NCBI GenBank assembly: GCA_005889285.1
Contig: VBFF01000151.1
Span: 8,315 to 14,357 of the forward strand
DNA length: 6,043 bases
Reading direction: 5' to 3'
Source: Chloroflexota bacterium
GTDB taxonomy: Bacteria; Chloroflexota; Dormibacteria; CF-121
Position numbers and translations under genes: made by a program. Under the pieces are notes generated by a model. It made no database searches. It was not told where the DNA came from and saw only the letters and a program-made list of their open reading frames with translations. Shown here one piece after another: positions 1 through 6,043 of this stretch (its first letter is position 1; the number at the start of each line of letters is the position of its first letter).

Positions 1-1342
1 GGCACGACGATACCCGAGCCGCCGTTGGTGACCCCCACCATGTCGCGTGAGGTCAGCTGGTCGACCAGCGCCTCGGCCGCGCCGCGCAGGATCTGGTCGC
101 CCTGGCCGCTTTCGGTTGACTCGAGGACGAGGACGACCGCGACCGGCGGCTTCTGCATGTCCTGCGGGATCTGGATCTGGACGGGGAGTGTCGTTTCCAG
201 CGGCGTGCTCGCATAGCCGCCCGGACCGTAGCTTTCAGTGCCGCCGATGACGACCAGGCCGGTCCCAAGGTCCCGCACGGATGCTTGCAGTAGGTTCATG
301 CCGTCGGCGCCGAGGCTCGCGGCCGGGATGTTGACGAGGACGACCGCCTGATAGGCGGCTAGGTCCGCCGCCGATCGTGGCAGCTGGTCGGGTGTGACGG
401 CCGAGGTACCGATGCCCGTCGAGTGCAGGGCCGACTCGAGGCTGGCCGCCTCGCCGAGGGTGTTTTCGACCAGCAGCACCCGTGGCGGGCCGACGACCTG
501 GATTAGGGCTTCACCCAAATTGTTCTCGGCGTCGATCACAATGCGAACCGCGTGAAATCCGGGGTCGGTTGGCTTGATCGTTTGCTTGACCGTGGTCTCA
601 CCCACCGGCAGCTCGAGCTGCGTGGTATTCACGAGCGTCCGATCGAGATACCAGCGGACGGTCGCCTGGGTAGGCGTGTTACTGACGATCAGCGCCTGCA
701 CGCTGGCCTGCTGACCCTGGGTCAGCGTGCGCGGGGCGTCGAGGCGGTCGACATAGGCCTCGGCCCCCTGTGGCACCGGCAACGCGACGGTGTCGACCCG
801 AATCCCCTCGGCGCGCAGCAGACGTGCCTCACCGACGGCGTCGCCGAGGTTCGCGCGCCCGTCGGAGATCAGCACGATGTGCTTGCGGCCGTCCTCCGGG
901 AGGATCGAACCGCCCAACTGCAGGGCGGCAGCGATATCGGTGTAGTGCGGATTCGGCTGGCTCTGGAACTCGCTTGGGGATCTCTGCCGATGTTGACTTC
1001 GACCTGCGGGTCGCGCCCGAAGCTGAGCACGCCCGCGCGGTTGTCGCCCTGCCGCTGCTGCAAGATGCGTCGGACGGCGGCGGCTTCGCTGTCCAGCGCG
1101 CTCTGCACGCTGGCCGAAAGATCGGCCACGACCAGCAGCGATTGGGACGACGGCGTCGTCTGGACCTGGAACCCGGCGAGCGCCGCGGTCAGGAGCAGCA
1201 CGATCAGGGTGCGTAGCCCCAACGAGGTCCGCGCGCGCCGCGGTGGCAATGGCGGCGGAAAGAACCGCCAGACGGCGATGATGACGACCAGCGCCAGGAC
1301 GCCCGCCCCCAGGAGGAGGGGACGGGTTAGTTCAAAGCCCAC
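1..1342 (-). CDS. Membrane VWA protein with glutamine-amidotransferase-like domain; frameshifted, 3' end beyond window
   Basis: The GTG start at 1342 overlaps the end of the upstream gene by 11 bp; no clear Shine-Dalgarno precedes it. Two hydrophobic segments (about residues 9-26 and 43-58) anchor the protein. A VWA domain follows, with metal-site motif DLSAS (D74, S76, S78). Near residue 123 the reading frame breaks: the initial frame stops at 869, but from base 971 another frame continues the same domain (YTD threonine at about 941, ISDG aspartate at about 863) and stays open to the window edge, at least 446 residues in all. Next come a beta-rich Ig-like segment, a class I glutamine-amidotransferase-like fold with GGTESYGPGGY (about 206-248) followed by TPLE and LPV, and the start of a second VWA-like domain whose metal motif reads ESTES (108-122). 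The family is known from MoxR/Bat clusters; its molecular role is unknown. One base missing from a C run would explain the break, so assembly error, recent mutation and pseudogene all remain possible. Confidence 0.85.
969..986 (-). other. Apparent frameshift site within the VWA gene
   Basis: In the sense direction the upstream frame reads G-R-D-P-Q up to about base 974, while the homologous continuation E-F-Q-S-Q-P-N-P begins at 971 in the other frame. A change equal to one missing base (or two extra) is needed. A run of four C (plus-strand G at 976-979) lies exactly here, and adding one C would join the frames as D-P-P-S-E-F. No canonical X XXY YYZ slippery heptamer is present in the zero frame, so programmed frameshifting is not favoured. 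Confidence 0.8.
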
Positions 1343-3155
1343 GGTGGAAGGCCAGCCACTCGGCCGTCACGACGGCGAGCGCCGCGAGCGCGATCCACGG
1401 CCAGATCTCGAGCTGGCCCTGATGGGTCGCCTGCGTGATCGTCGTTCTGGTTGGCGGCAGCGTGAGCCGATCCGGTGGTTTCAGCTGCGAGATGGGTTCG
1501 GAGAACAAGTTCACGCTGAACCAGGAGCGCAGCAACTTTCCCGCGATGGTCTGCTCCACGGTGTAGAGGCCGGTGGGATCCGTATCGCCGAAGGTCGCGA
1601 TCGAGCCTGCGGCAAGCGGGCGCCGGCTGCCATCCGGCCGGACGACGGACACCGACGCCGCTCCGGACTCGGGCACGATCGTGACGGGTTCGTCCGGATG
1701 AAAGCTGTGACTGGGAACGCTGGGCGGCAGCAGCCACTCGCTCAGGTTCTGGACGAGGATGGGGAAGGCAATCCGCAGCGGCAGGTCGGACGCGTGCAGA
1801 TCGAACCCGACGAGCACCTGGCGGAACGGCTCATCGCGGAGGAGCACGAGGGGCGTCTGCAAGCTGCTGATGAGCGGCCGGCCAAATGTCGAAGCCCGGA
1901 GATCCTGGCTGCGGGCGATGTGGACATCCTGGAGATCGACGTTGGCGAGCAACGGATCGCCGGCATCGACGGCACGGACACGCCCGATGCCGACGGGTTG
2001 GCCGCCGGCCAGCGCGGAGCCCGCCGGCGGATCGACCATGACGAATGGGCCATCGGGCAAGACGGCCGGCGAGAATTGATCAAATACCGTCAGGGCGTAG
2101 GCGGCACTCGCTCGATACGCCGCTGGCGCGACGACGTCGATCTGCAGATCGGTGCGCAGCCGCAGCGCTTGCTCCAGAAAGACGTTCCCGGGCGTTACCA
2201 GCAGGACGCGGAAGGCCCGCGGGGTCCGGGCAACGGCCGTTGCCGTGTCGTCGAGCGCGAAGATGTCGCTGGCAGCGATGTGCGCGGTGACCGACGTCGC
2301 GTCGCCAGGAACAGGGAAAATCAAATCCTGGGCCTGGCCGGCGGGGAGCGTCAGGGGCCGGACGTCGAGCAGGTGACTGTCAGCCCGCCACTCGACGCTG
2401 ACTGCGCGAGGCTGCTGGCCGAAGTTTTGCACGTGCAGGTAGGCGGCGCGCGATTGCGCGCTGGTCCGAACGGTTAATGACGTCAGCGCGACGTTTTCCC
2501 CCGAGGTGCCCACGCGGTGATACTCGACGGGAAACGGCAGACCCGCGGCGAATGACGCGCGCAGCGGTTGCACGATGCCGTCGGTAAACAGGTAGGCGCG
2601 CGCCTCGTCGCCGGCTCGGACCAGCCCGGCGGCCATGGCCAACGCCGCCGAGAGATCCGCGGCCCCGTTGCTCGCGGTGACCGCGTTGACCGCCCGATGC
2701 AGCGTGTCGCGGTCGCCGGTGACGGAGGCGACGATCCGGGCTGCGGACCCAACGGTAATGACGGTCATACGATCTGTCGGACCCAGCTGGTCGATGAGCG
2801 CGTTGACCTGCCGTTTCGCCACCTCGAGCCGCGATGGCGCGACGTCCACTGCCTGCATCGATGCCGACGCGTCGATGAGCACGATGCTGTGGCGTGCGAG
2901 GGCCGCGCCGGCAGGCAGAGCCGGCTGCACGGCCGCGGCGACGAGAACGGCGGCCGCGAGCAACTGGAGAAACAACAGCCAGCTGGGACGAAGCCGTTGC
3001 CAGGGGACGTTCGCCTGCCGGTCGCGGATCTGATTCGGCCACAGGTGCAGTGCGGGGACGATGCGCGTCGGCCTGCGAATTTTCAGGAAATAGAGGGCGA
3101 CGATGGCCGGTAGCGTCACAGCCAGGACGGCGGCCGCCGGGGCGAGGAAGCTCAA
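1332..3155 (-). CDS. BatA-like membrane-anchored VWA protein
   Basis: A 607-residue protein of Bat (aerotolerance operon) architecture. The N-terminal BatA-type region has a hydrophobic segment (about 5-24), the short basic motif YFLKIRRP (22-29), and a second hydrophobic segment (about 58-80). A VWA domain follows (about 89-210) with DASAS (D95, S97, S99) and FTDG (D192). The threonine expected as third metal ligand aligns with alanine (A166 in NGAADLSAAL), so metal binding may be altered. After this come a beta-rich segment, a Rossmann-like segment (LLVTPGNVFLEQ, about 318-329, then VFDQFSP) typical of such long BatA-like proteins, and a C-terminal transmembrane helix (about 584-601). The chosen start is TTG at 3155, whose TTGA overlaps the upstream stop by 4 bp; no good Shine-Dalgarno is seen, which suggests translational coupling. 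It probably works at the membrane with the MoxR ATPase and the other VWA proteins; the substrate is unknown. Confidence 0.9.
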   Translation of the reverse strand: MSFLAPAAAVLAVTLPAIVALYFLKIRRPTRIVPALHLWPNQIRDRQANVPWQRLRPSWLLFLQLLAAAVLVAAAVQPALPAGAALARHSIVLIDASASMQAVDVAPSRLEVAKRQVNALIDQLGPTDRMTVITVGSAARIVASVTGDRDTLHRAVNAVTASNGAADLSAALAMAAGLVRAGDEARAYLFTDGIVQPLRASFAAGLPFPVEYHRVGTSGENVALTSLTVRTSAQSRAAYLHVQNFGQQPRAVSVEWRADSHLLDVRPLTLPAGQAQDLIFPVPGDATSVTAHIAASDIFALDDTATAVARTPRAFRVLLVTPGNVFLEQALRLRTDLQIDVVAPAAYRASAAYALTVFDQFSPAVLPDGPFVMVDPPAGSALAGGQPVGIGRVRAVDAGDPLLANVDLQDVHIARSQDLRASTFGRPLISSLQTPLVLLRDEPFRQVLVGFDLHASDLPLRIAFPILVQNLSEWLLPPSVPSHSFHPDEPVTIVPESGAASVSVVRPDGSRRPLAAGSIATFGDTDPTGLYTVEQTIAGKLLRSWFSVNLFSEPISQLKPPDRLTLPPTRTTITQATHQGQLEIWPWIALAALAVVTAEWLAFHRGL

Positions 3156-4030
3156 CCCAGTAGACCGAGCCGCCGGAGCGTGATCTGGACCATCTGATCA
3201 ACGGGCTCGGCGGTCGACAGGCGCGCGAAGCGAAGGCCGCGACGATGCGCGACGCGCTCGATGTCGTCTGTCCGTTGCTGGAGCGCGCGCGTGTAACTGC
3301 CCTGGGTCAGGGGAGTGGCCGTGAACTCCCGCTCGATTCCGGTCTCGGCGTCCTTGAGCCGCGCATCGCCCGACCAGTCCAGTGCCAGCTCCTGCGGGGC
3401 CAGCAGCTGCAGCACAGCGCCCTCCTGCTGAGCCCGCTGTAGTGCTGCCAGCGCCGTATCGATCGACGGCTGACCGAGGCCGTCGGTGATCAACACGGTC
3501 ATCCCGGGCCGCTGGCGCCCGATCGGCCAGACGAGCTTTTCGTAGTTCGTCACCCCGCCGGCCGGCAGCGATTGCAGCCGCGCGAAGAGCGCGGCCGCCG
3601 CGCGCCGCCCGCGATAGGGGGCGCCTCCCGACGTCGGTCCGTCCGCGAAGACCGTTAGCCGTACCCGGTCGAGCGCGGCGAGCGCGACGTAGGCGATCGC
3701 GCCCGCGAGGCGCCTCGCCGTCTCGGCTTTGTTCGGCTTTCCCCAGTCCATCGAGCCACTGAGGTCGACGAACAGGCTGAGGGGCAGTTCTTCTTCGGCG
3801 ACGAACAGCCGCAGCATGAAGCGGTCGAGCCGCGCGTAGGCGTTCCAGTCGATCAGACGAAAGTCGTCTCCCGGCGTGTAATTCCGAAAGTCCGCGAACT
3901 CGACAGACTGCCCGCGGCGGCGTGAACGCCGCTCGCCACCCATTTGGCCGCTGACCGCGCGCCGAACCTGCAGCGCCAGGCTTTCGAGCCGGCGGAGCAG
4001 GGCGGGCTCCAGCAGTGCGGCCGGCGTCAT
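3152..4030 (-). CDS. DUF58 family protein (VWA-like fold)
   Basis: A 292-residue soluble protein, a normal length for DUF58 proteins that lack the N-terminal membrane region. The family signature is clear: VEFADFRNYTPGDDFR (43-58) followed by LIDWNAYAR (59-67). A VWA-like domain follows, with complete metal-site residues: DLSGS (D89, S91, S93), threonine T161 in GGVTNYEKL, and D183 in ITDG. DUF58 genes are habitually found directly beside MoxR ATPases and are thought to be VWA-type adaptors or partners for them, although their biochemical role is not established. The ATG at 4030 lies 2 bp after the moxR-type stop, and the gene's stop overlaps the TTG of the next gene, so it sits inside a tightly coupled operon. 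An AAGGA about 18 bases before the ATG is too distant to be a convincing ribosome binding site, which again suggests coupling. Confidence 0.93.
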   Translation of the reverse strand: MTPAALLEPALLRRLESLALQVRRAVSGQMGGERRSRRRGQSVEFADFRNYTPGDDFRLIDWNAYARLDRFMLRLFVAEEELPLSLFVDLSGSMDWGKPNKAETARRLAGAIAYVALAALDRVRLTVFADGPTSGGAPYRGRRAAAALFARLQSLPAGGVTNYEKLVWPIGRQRPGMTVLITDGLGQPSIDTALAALQRAQQEGAVLQLLAPQELALDWSGDARLKDAETGIEREFTATPLTQGSYTRALQQRTDDIERVAHRRGLRFARLSTAEPVDQMVQITLRRLGLLG

Positions 4031-4032
4031 GA

Positions 4033-5031
4033 CTAGGCTCGGGCGGATTCCTTGACGGTGTGCTCCAGGATGTCGGTGATCAGCCGGTCGGCGCTGATCC
4101 CGTCGGCCTCAGCCTCGAACTGCAGGAAGATCCGGTGCCGCAACGCCGGCGGGGCGACCGCGCTCAGGTCGTCGAAGGCGACGTTGTAACGTCCCTCGAG
4201 GAGCGCCCGCACCTTGGCCGCGAGCACCAGGGTCTGCAGGCCGCGCGGGCTGGCGCCCCAGCGGACGTAGCGCCGCACGCCATCCAGTTCAGTCCGATCC
4301 GGATGCGTCGCGCCGATCAGACGAGCCGCATAGAGCAACACGTGCTCGGCGATGGGCACCTCGCGGGCGACCTGCTGCGCCGCAAGGATCGCTTCCGCGT
4401 CGGCGACGGCCCGCAGCTGAGGCGCCGACTCCCCCGTGGTGCGCCTCGCGATCTCCAGCAAGTCTTTCTCGCTTGGGAACGGCACCAGGATCTTAAAAAA
4501 GAATCTATCCAGCTGTGCCTCGGGGAGCGGGTAGGTGCCTTCGAGCTCGATGGGGTTCTGGGTCGCGAGGACGAAGAAGGGCGACGGCAGCGGCCGGGTT
4601 TGCGTGCCGACGGTGACCGTGTGCTCCTGCATCGCCTCGAGCAAGGCGCTTTGCGTTTTGGGCGTCGCCCGGTTGATCTCGTCGGCCAGGACGAGATTCG
4701 CGAAGATGGGTCCCGCCTGATAGTGAAACTCCCGCCGTCCGGCCTCGTCGCCGATGACATTCGTGCCGACGATGTCGGCGGGCATCAGGTCCGGTGTGAA
4801 CTGGATCCGCGAAAAGCTCATCGAGAGCGCCTGGCCGAGCGATCGAACCAGCACGGTCTTGCCCAGCCCGGGCACGCCTTCGAGCAGTACGTGCCCGCCG
4901 GCAATCAGCGAAATGACCGTGTCGCGGACGAGGGCCTGCTGTCCGACGATCAGGCGGGCAAGCTCGGTTTCGATAGATCGGGCCAGCTCGGTGACCTTGG
5001 CGGCGTCGACGCGCGGTTCTTCGGCGATCAT
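4033..5031 (-). CDS. MoxR-family AAA+ ATPase
   Basis: A 332-residue cytoplasmic ATPase of the usual MoxR length. Motifs run in order: Walker A GVPGLGKT (52-59), the conserved FTPDLMPADIVGT (78-90), Walker B LVLADEIN (113-120, with D117 and E118), sensor 1 LATQNP (155-160, N159), arginine-finger region EAQLDRFF (171-178, R176), and sensor 2 GASPRG (259-264). All key ATPase residues are present, so it should be active. MoxR proteins are thought to remodel or mature partner complexes through VWA-domain proteins (MoxR in methanol dehydrogenase maturation; RavA with ViaA), and three VWA-type genes follow directly here. The ATG at 5031 is well supported by an AGGGAGG immediately upstream, the best ribosome binding site among the visible starts. 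It is the most conserved gene of the operon; the specific substrate is not evident. Confidence 0.97.
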   Translation of the reverse strand: MIAEEPRVDAAKVTELARSIETELARLIVGQQALVRDTVISLIAGGHVLLEGVPGLGKTVLVRSLGQALSMSFSRIQFTPDLMPADIVGTNVIGDEAGRREFHYQAGPIFANLVLADEINRATPKTQSALLEAMQEHTVTVGTQTRPLPSPFFVLATQNPIELEGTYPLPEAQLDRFFFKILVPFPSEKDLLEIARRTTGESAPQLRAVADAEAILAAQQVAREVPIAEHVLLYAARLIGATHPDRTELDGVRRYVRWGASPRGLQTLVLAAKVRALLEGRYNVAFDDLSAVAPPALRHRIFLQFEAEADGISADRLITDILEHTVKESARA

Positions 5032-5034
5032 GAT

Positions 5035-5041
5035 CCTCCCT
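5035..5041 (-). promoter_or_regulatory. Shine-Dalgarno of the MoxR ATPase gene
   Basis: Read on the minus strand this is AGGGAGG, three bases before the ATG at 5031. It is the only strong ribosome binding site found among the four visible gene starts, which suggests that the ATPase is independently and more strongly translated than the overlapping VWA genes after it. The spacing is shorter than usual. Confidence 0.7.
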
Positions 5042-5052
5042 GGCGTATCAAC

Positions 5053-6043
5053 TTATTTCGGGCCGGCCGCACTCTGCTCACCGAGTTGCGAGAAATACTG
5101 GCGCACGAGGTCGCGTTCACTGCCGGGGATGAGGCTCTGGTCGGTGGCATCGAGCGCCGCCTGCTGGTACGCCTGGATCACCTGGCTGTACGGACTCGTC
5201 GGCACGTCCTGCCCCGGTCCGAGCGGCGTGGGATCGTTCTGCGACTGACCCGGTACGGGCTGGCCGGGCACGTAGACCCGTTCGGTGCTCTGGGCCCCCG
5301 ATCCACTGCCGGTTCCCGAACCGTTCCCGCCGTTACCTCTGGTCCCGCCGTTACCTCCGGTCCCACCGTTGCCAGTACCGGTACCGGTGCCGGTGCCAGT
5401 GCCGGTGCCAGTCCCGGTTCCGTTGCCATTCCCATTGCCGTTGCCACTGGCGCCGGCACCAGGACTCGCGCCGGGCGATGCGCTGGTGCCCGCGTTGGCC
5501 TGCGCGCCCTGGCCCGTCGCGTCGCGATCCGCCTGCGCGGCGAGCTCCTGCCGGGCCGCCTCGAGCCCATTGATCGCTGAGGCGACCGCCTGGTCGGTGT
5601 TCTCCTGCTGCTGAAGCGAGTCCAGCTGGCTGGCGACGTCATTGAGGGACTGAGCCGCTGCGCTCGTATCGCCACTCTTCAGCGAAGACGACGCCTTATT
5701 GAGTGAGTCGCGCATCTGGCTGTTCTGCGCCTGCTGTGCGGCCTTCGCCAGTGCCTTTGCCAGCTCGTCGCGATCCTTGGGCGACAAGCTTTGCAGCTGC
5801 GAGGCGAGGTCGCGCACGGATTGCGCTCCCTGCGCCGGGCTGCTGCTGATGGCCTGGGCGGCGCTCTTCCCGGCCGCCGTTGCACTGAGGGCGTTGGCAA
5901 GGTTCTGCGCGCTGCTGCTCAGGGCCGGCGTGCCCGGATCCGTCAGTTTCTGGAGTTGCTGTTCGGCCGGGGTGATCGATTCGAGGGCCTTGCGGGGGCT
6001 GTCCGCCTGGCGGATCTTCGCCGCGGCGTCCTGCAGGATCTTC
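5053..6043 (-). CDS. Uncharacterised protein upstream of MoxR, 5' truncated by window edge
   Basis: The reading frame is open from the right edge to a TAA at 5053, giving the last 329 residues; the true start lies outside the window. The first half (to about position 5530) is Ala/Gln/Ser-rich and probably helical or coiled-coil, for example RDLASQLQSLSPKDRDELAK. Next comes a Gly-rich low-complexity linker made of GN, GT and GNGG repeats (about 5290-5500). The C-terminal module (5056-5280) reads VYVPG, then PYSQVIQAYQQAALDATDQ, then IPGSERDLVRQYFSQL. A segment with this pattern is, from recall, found at the end of large membrane-anchored proteins beside MoxR genes in Chloroflexota-like genomes, so the missing N-terminal part may hold transmembrane helices. 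No catalytic motif is visible and no function can be assigned. It ends 21 bp before the MoxR start, so it is most likely co-transcribed with it. Confidence 0.8.
   Translation of the reverse strand, partial: KILQDAAAKIRQADSPRKALESITPAEQQLQKLTDPGTPALSSSAQNLANALSATAAGKSAAQAISSSPAQGAQSVRDLASQLQSLSPKDRDELAKALAKAAQQAQNSQMRDSLNKASSSLKSGDTSAAAQSLNDVASQLDSLQQQENTDQAVASAINGLEAARQELAAQADRDATGQGAQANAGTSASPGASPGAGASGNGNGNGNGTGTGTGTGTGTGTGTGNGGTGGNGGTRGNGGNGSGTGSGSGAQSTERVYVPGQPVPGQSQNDPTPLGPGQDVPTSPYSQVIQAYQQAALDATDQSLIPGSERDLVRQYFSQLGEQSAAGPK
5326..5379 (-). repeat. 18-bp tandem repeat, three units
   Basis: Units lie at 5326-5343, 5344-5361 and 5362-5379. The first two differ at one base (5340 versus 5358) and the third is degenerate. 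They encode Gly-Gly-Asn/Thr-type repeats inside the Gly-rich linker of the 5'-truncated gene, and run directly into the hexamer array. Confidence 0.75.
5371..5448 (-). repeat. Hexanucleotide tandem array encoding Gly-Thr/Gly-Asn dipeptides
   Basis: Thirteen imperfect 6-bp units on the plus strand, such as ACCGGT, GCCGGT, GCCAGT and GCCATT. On the coding strand each unit gives one X-Gly dipeptide (mostly TG, then NG, with SG at one end). The repeat keeps the reading frame whatever the copy number, so length variation would change linker length without disrupting the protein. Confidence 0.85.

Noticed and set aside
969..986. Programmed -1 ribosomal frameshifting in the VWA gene
   Set aside because: The direction needed would fit -1, but no in-frame X XXY YYZ slippery heptamer is present, no obvious downstream structure was identified, and this family is not known to use recoding.
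552..2477. Plus-strand open frame of 641 codons antisense to both VWA genes
   Set aside because: It has no recognisable domain, is rich in Arg, Gly and Asp as expected from antisense of GC-rich codons, and lies opposite two clear family proteins. It also crosses the frameshift point and a gene boundary.
5032..5052. Promoter or terminator between the linker gene and the ATPase gene
   Set aside because: Only 21 bp separate the two genes. They hold the ribosome binding site, and no hairpin with a T run or -35/-10 pair is visible.
5371..5448. CRISPR-like or intergenic repeat array
   Set aside because: The units are 6 bp with no spacers, and they lie in frame within a coding region.
4060..5580. 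Plus-strand open frame of 506 codons antisense to the MoxR ATPase and the linker gene
   Set aside because: The minus strand encodes an unmistakable MoxR ATPase with all its motifs. The antisense product is Arg/Gly-rich with a low-complexity tail that is simply the complement of the hexamer repeat.
5285..5614. Plus-strand Pro-Val repeat protein (PVPVPV)
   Set aside because: It is the reverse complement of the Gly-Thr linker repeat, with no start context or neighbour to support it.

Overview
The window is a GC-rich stretch of bacterial chromosome, coding almost throughout. All five recognisable genes lie on the minus strand, so transcription runs from the right edge of the window to the left. 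The visible gene boundaries are very tight: 21 bp, 2 bp, a 4-bp overlap and an 11-bp overlap. No promoter, terminator, RNA gene, CRISPR array or mobile element is visible. The gene order and protein styles resemble MoxR/VWA clusters of Chloroflexota and neighbouring GC-rich phyla, but this placement is an impression from protein style and is not proven by the sequence.

In transcription order: (1) 6043 to 5053 is the 3' part of an uncharacterised protein with an Ala/Gln-rich helical region, a long Gly-Thr/Asn low-complexity linker and a compact C-terminal module. (2) 5031 to 4033 is a complete MoxR-type AAA+ ATPase. (3) 4030 to 3152 is a DUF58 protein with an intact VWA metal site. (4) 3155 to 1332 is a BatA-like membrane-anchored VWA protein starting at a TTG that overlaps the previous stop. 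(5) 1342 to the left edge is a second membrane VWA protein with a glutamine-amidotransferase-like domain and the beginning of a second VWA-like domain. Gene 5 carries an apparent frameshift near position 975 and runs off the window.

The set matches the widespread MoxR-DUF58-VWA theme, in which the MoxR ATPase is thought to act as a chaperone or remodelling motor through VWA-domain partners, with the membrane-anchored VWA proteins forming a complex at the cell surface. The actual substrate here cannot be read from the window. Points deserving a second look are the frameshift in gene 5, non-canonical metal sites in two of the four VWA-type domains, the hexamer-repeat linker, and the uncharacterised C-terminal module of gene 1.
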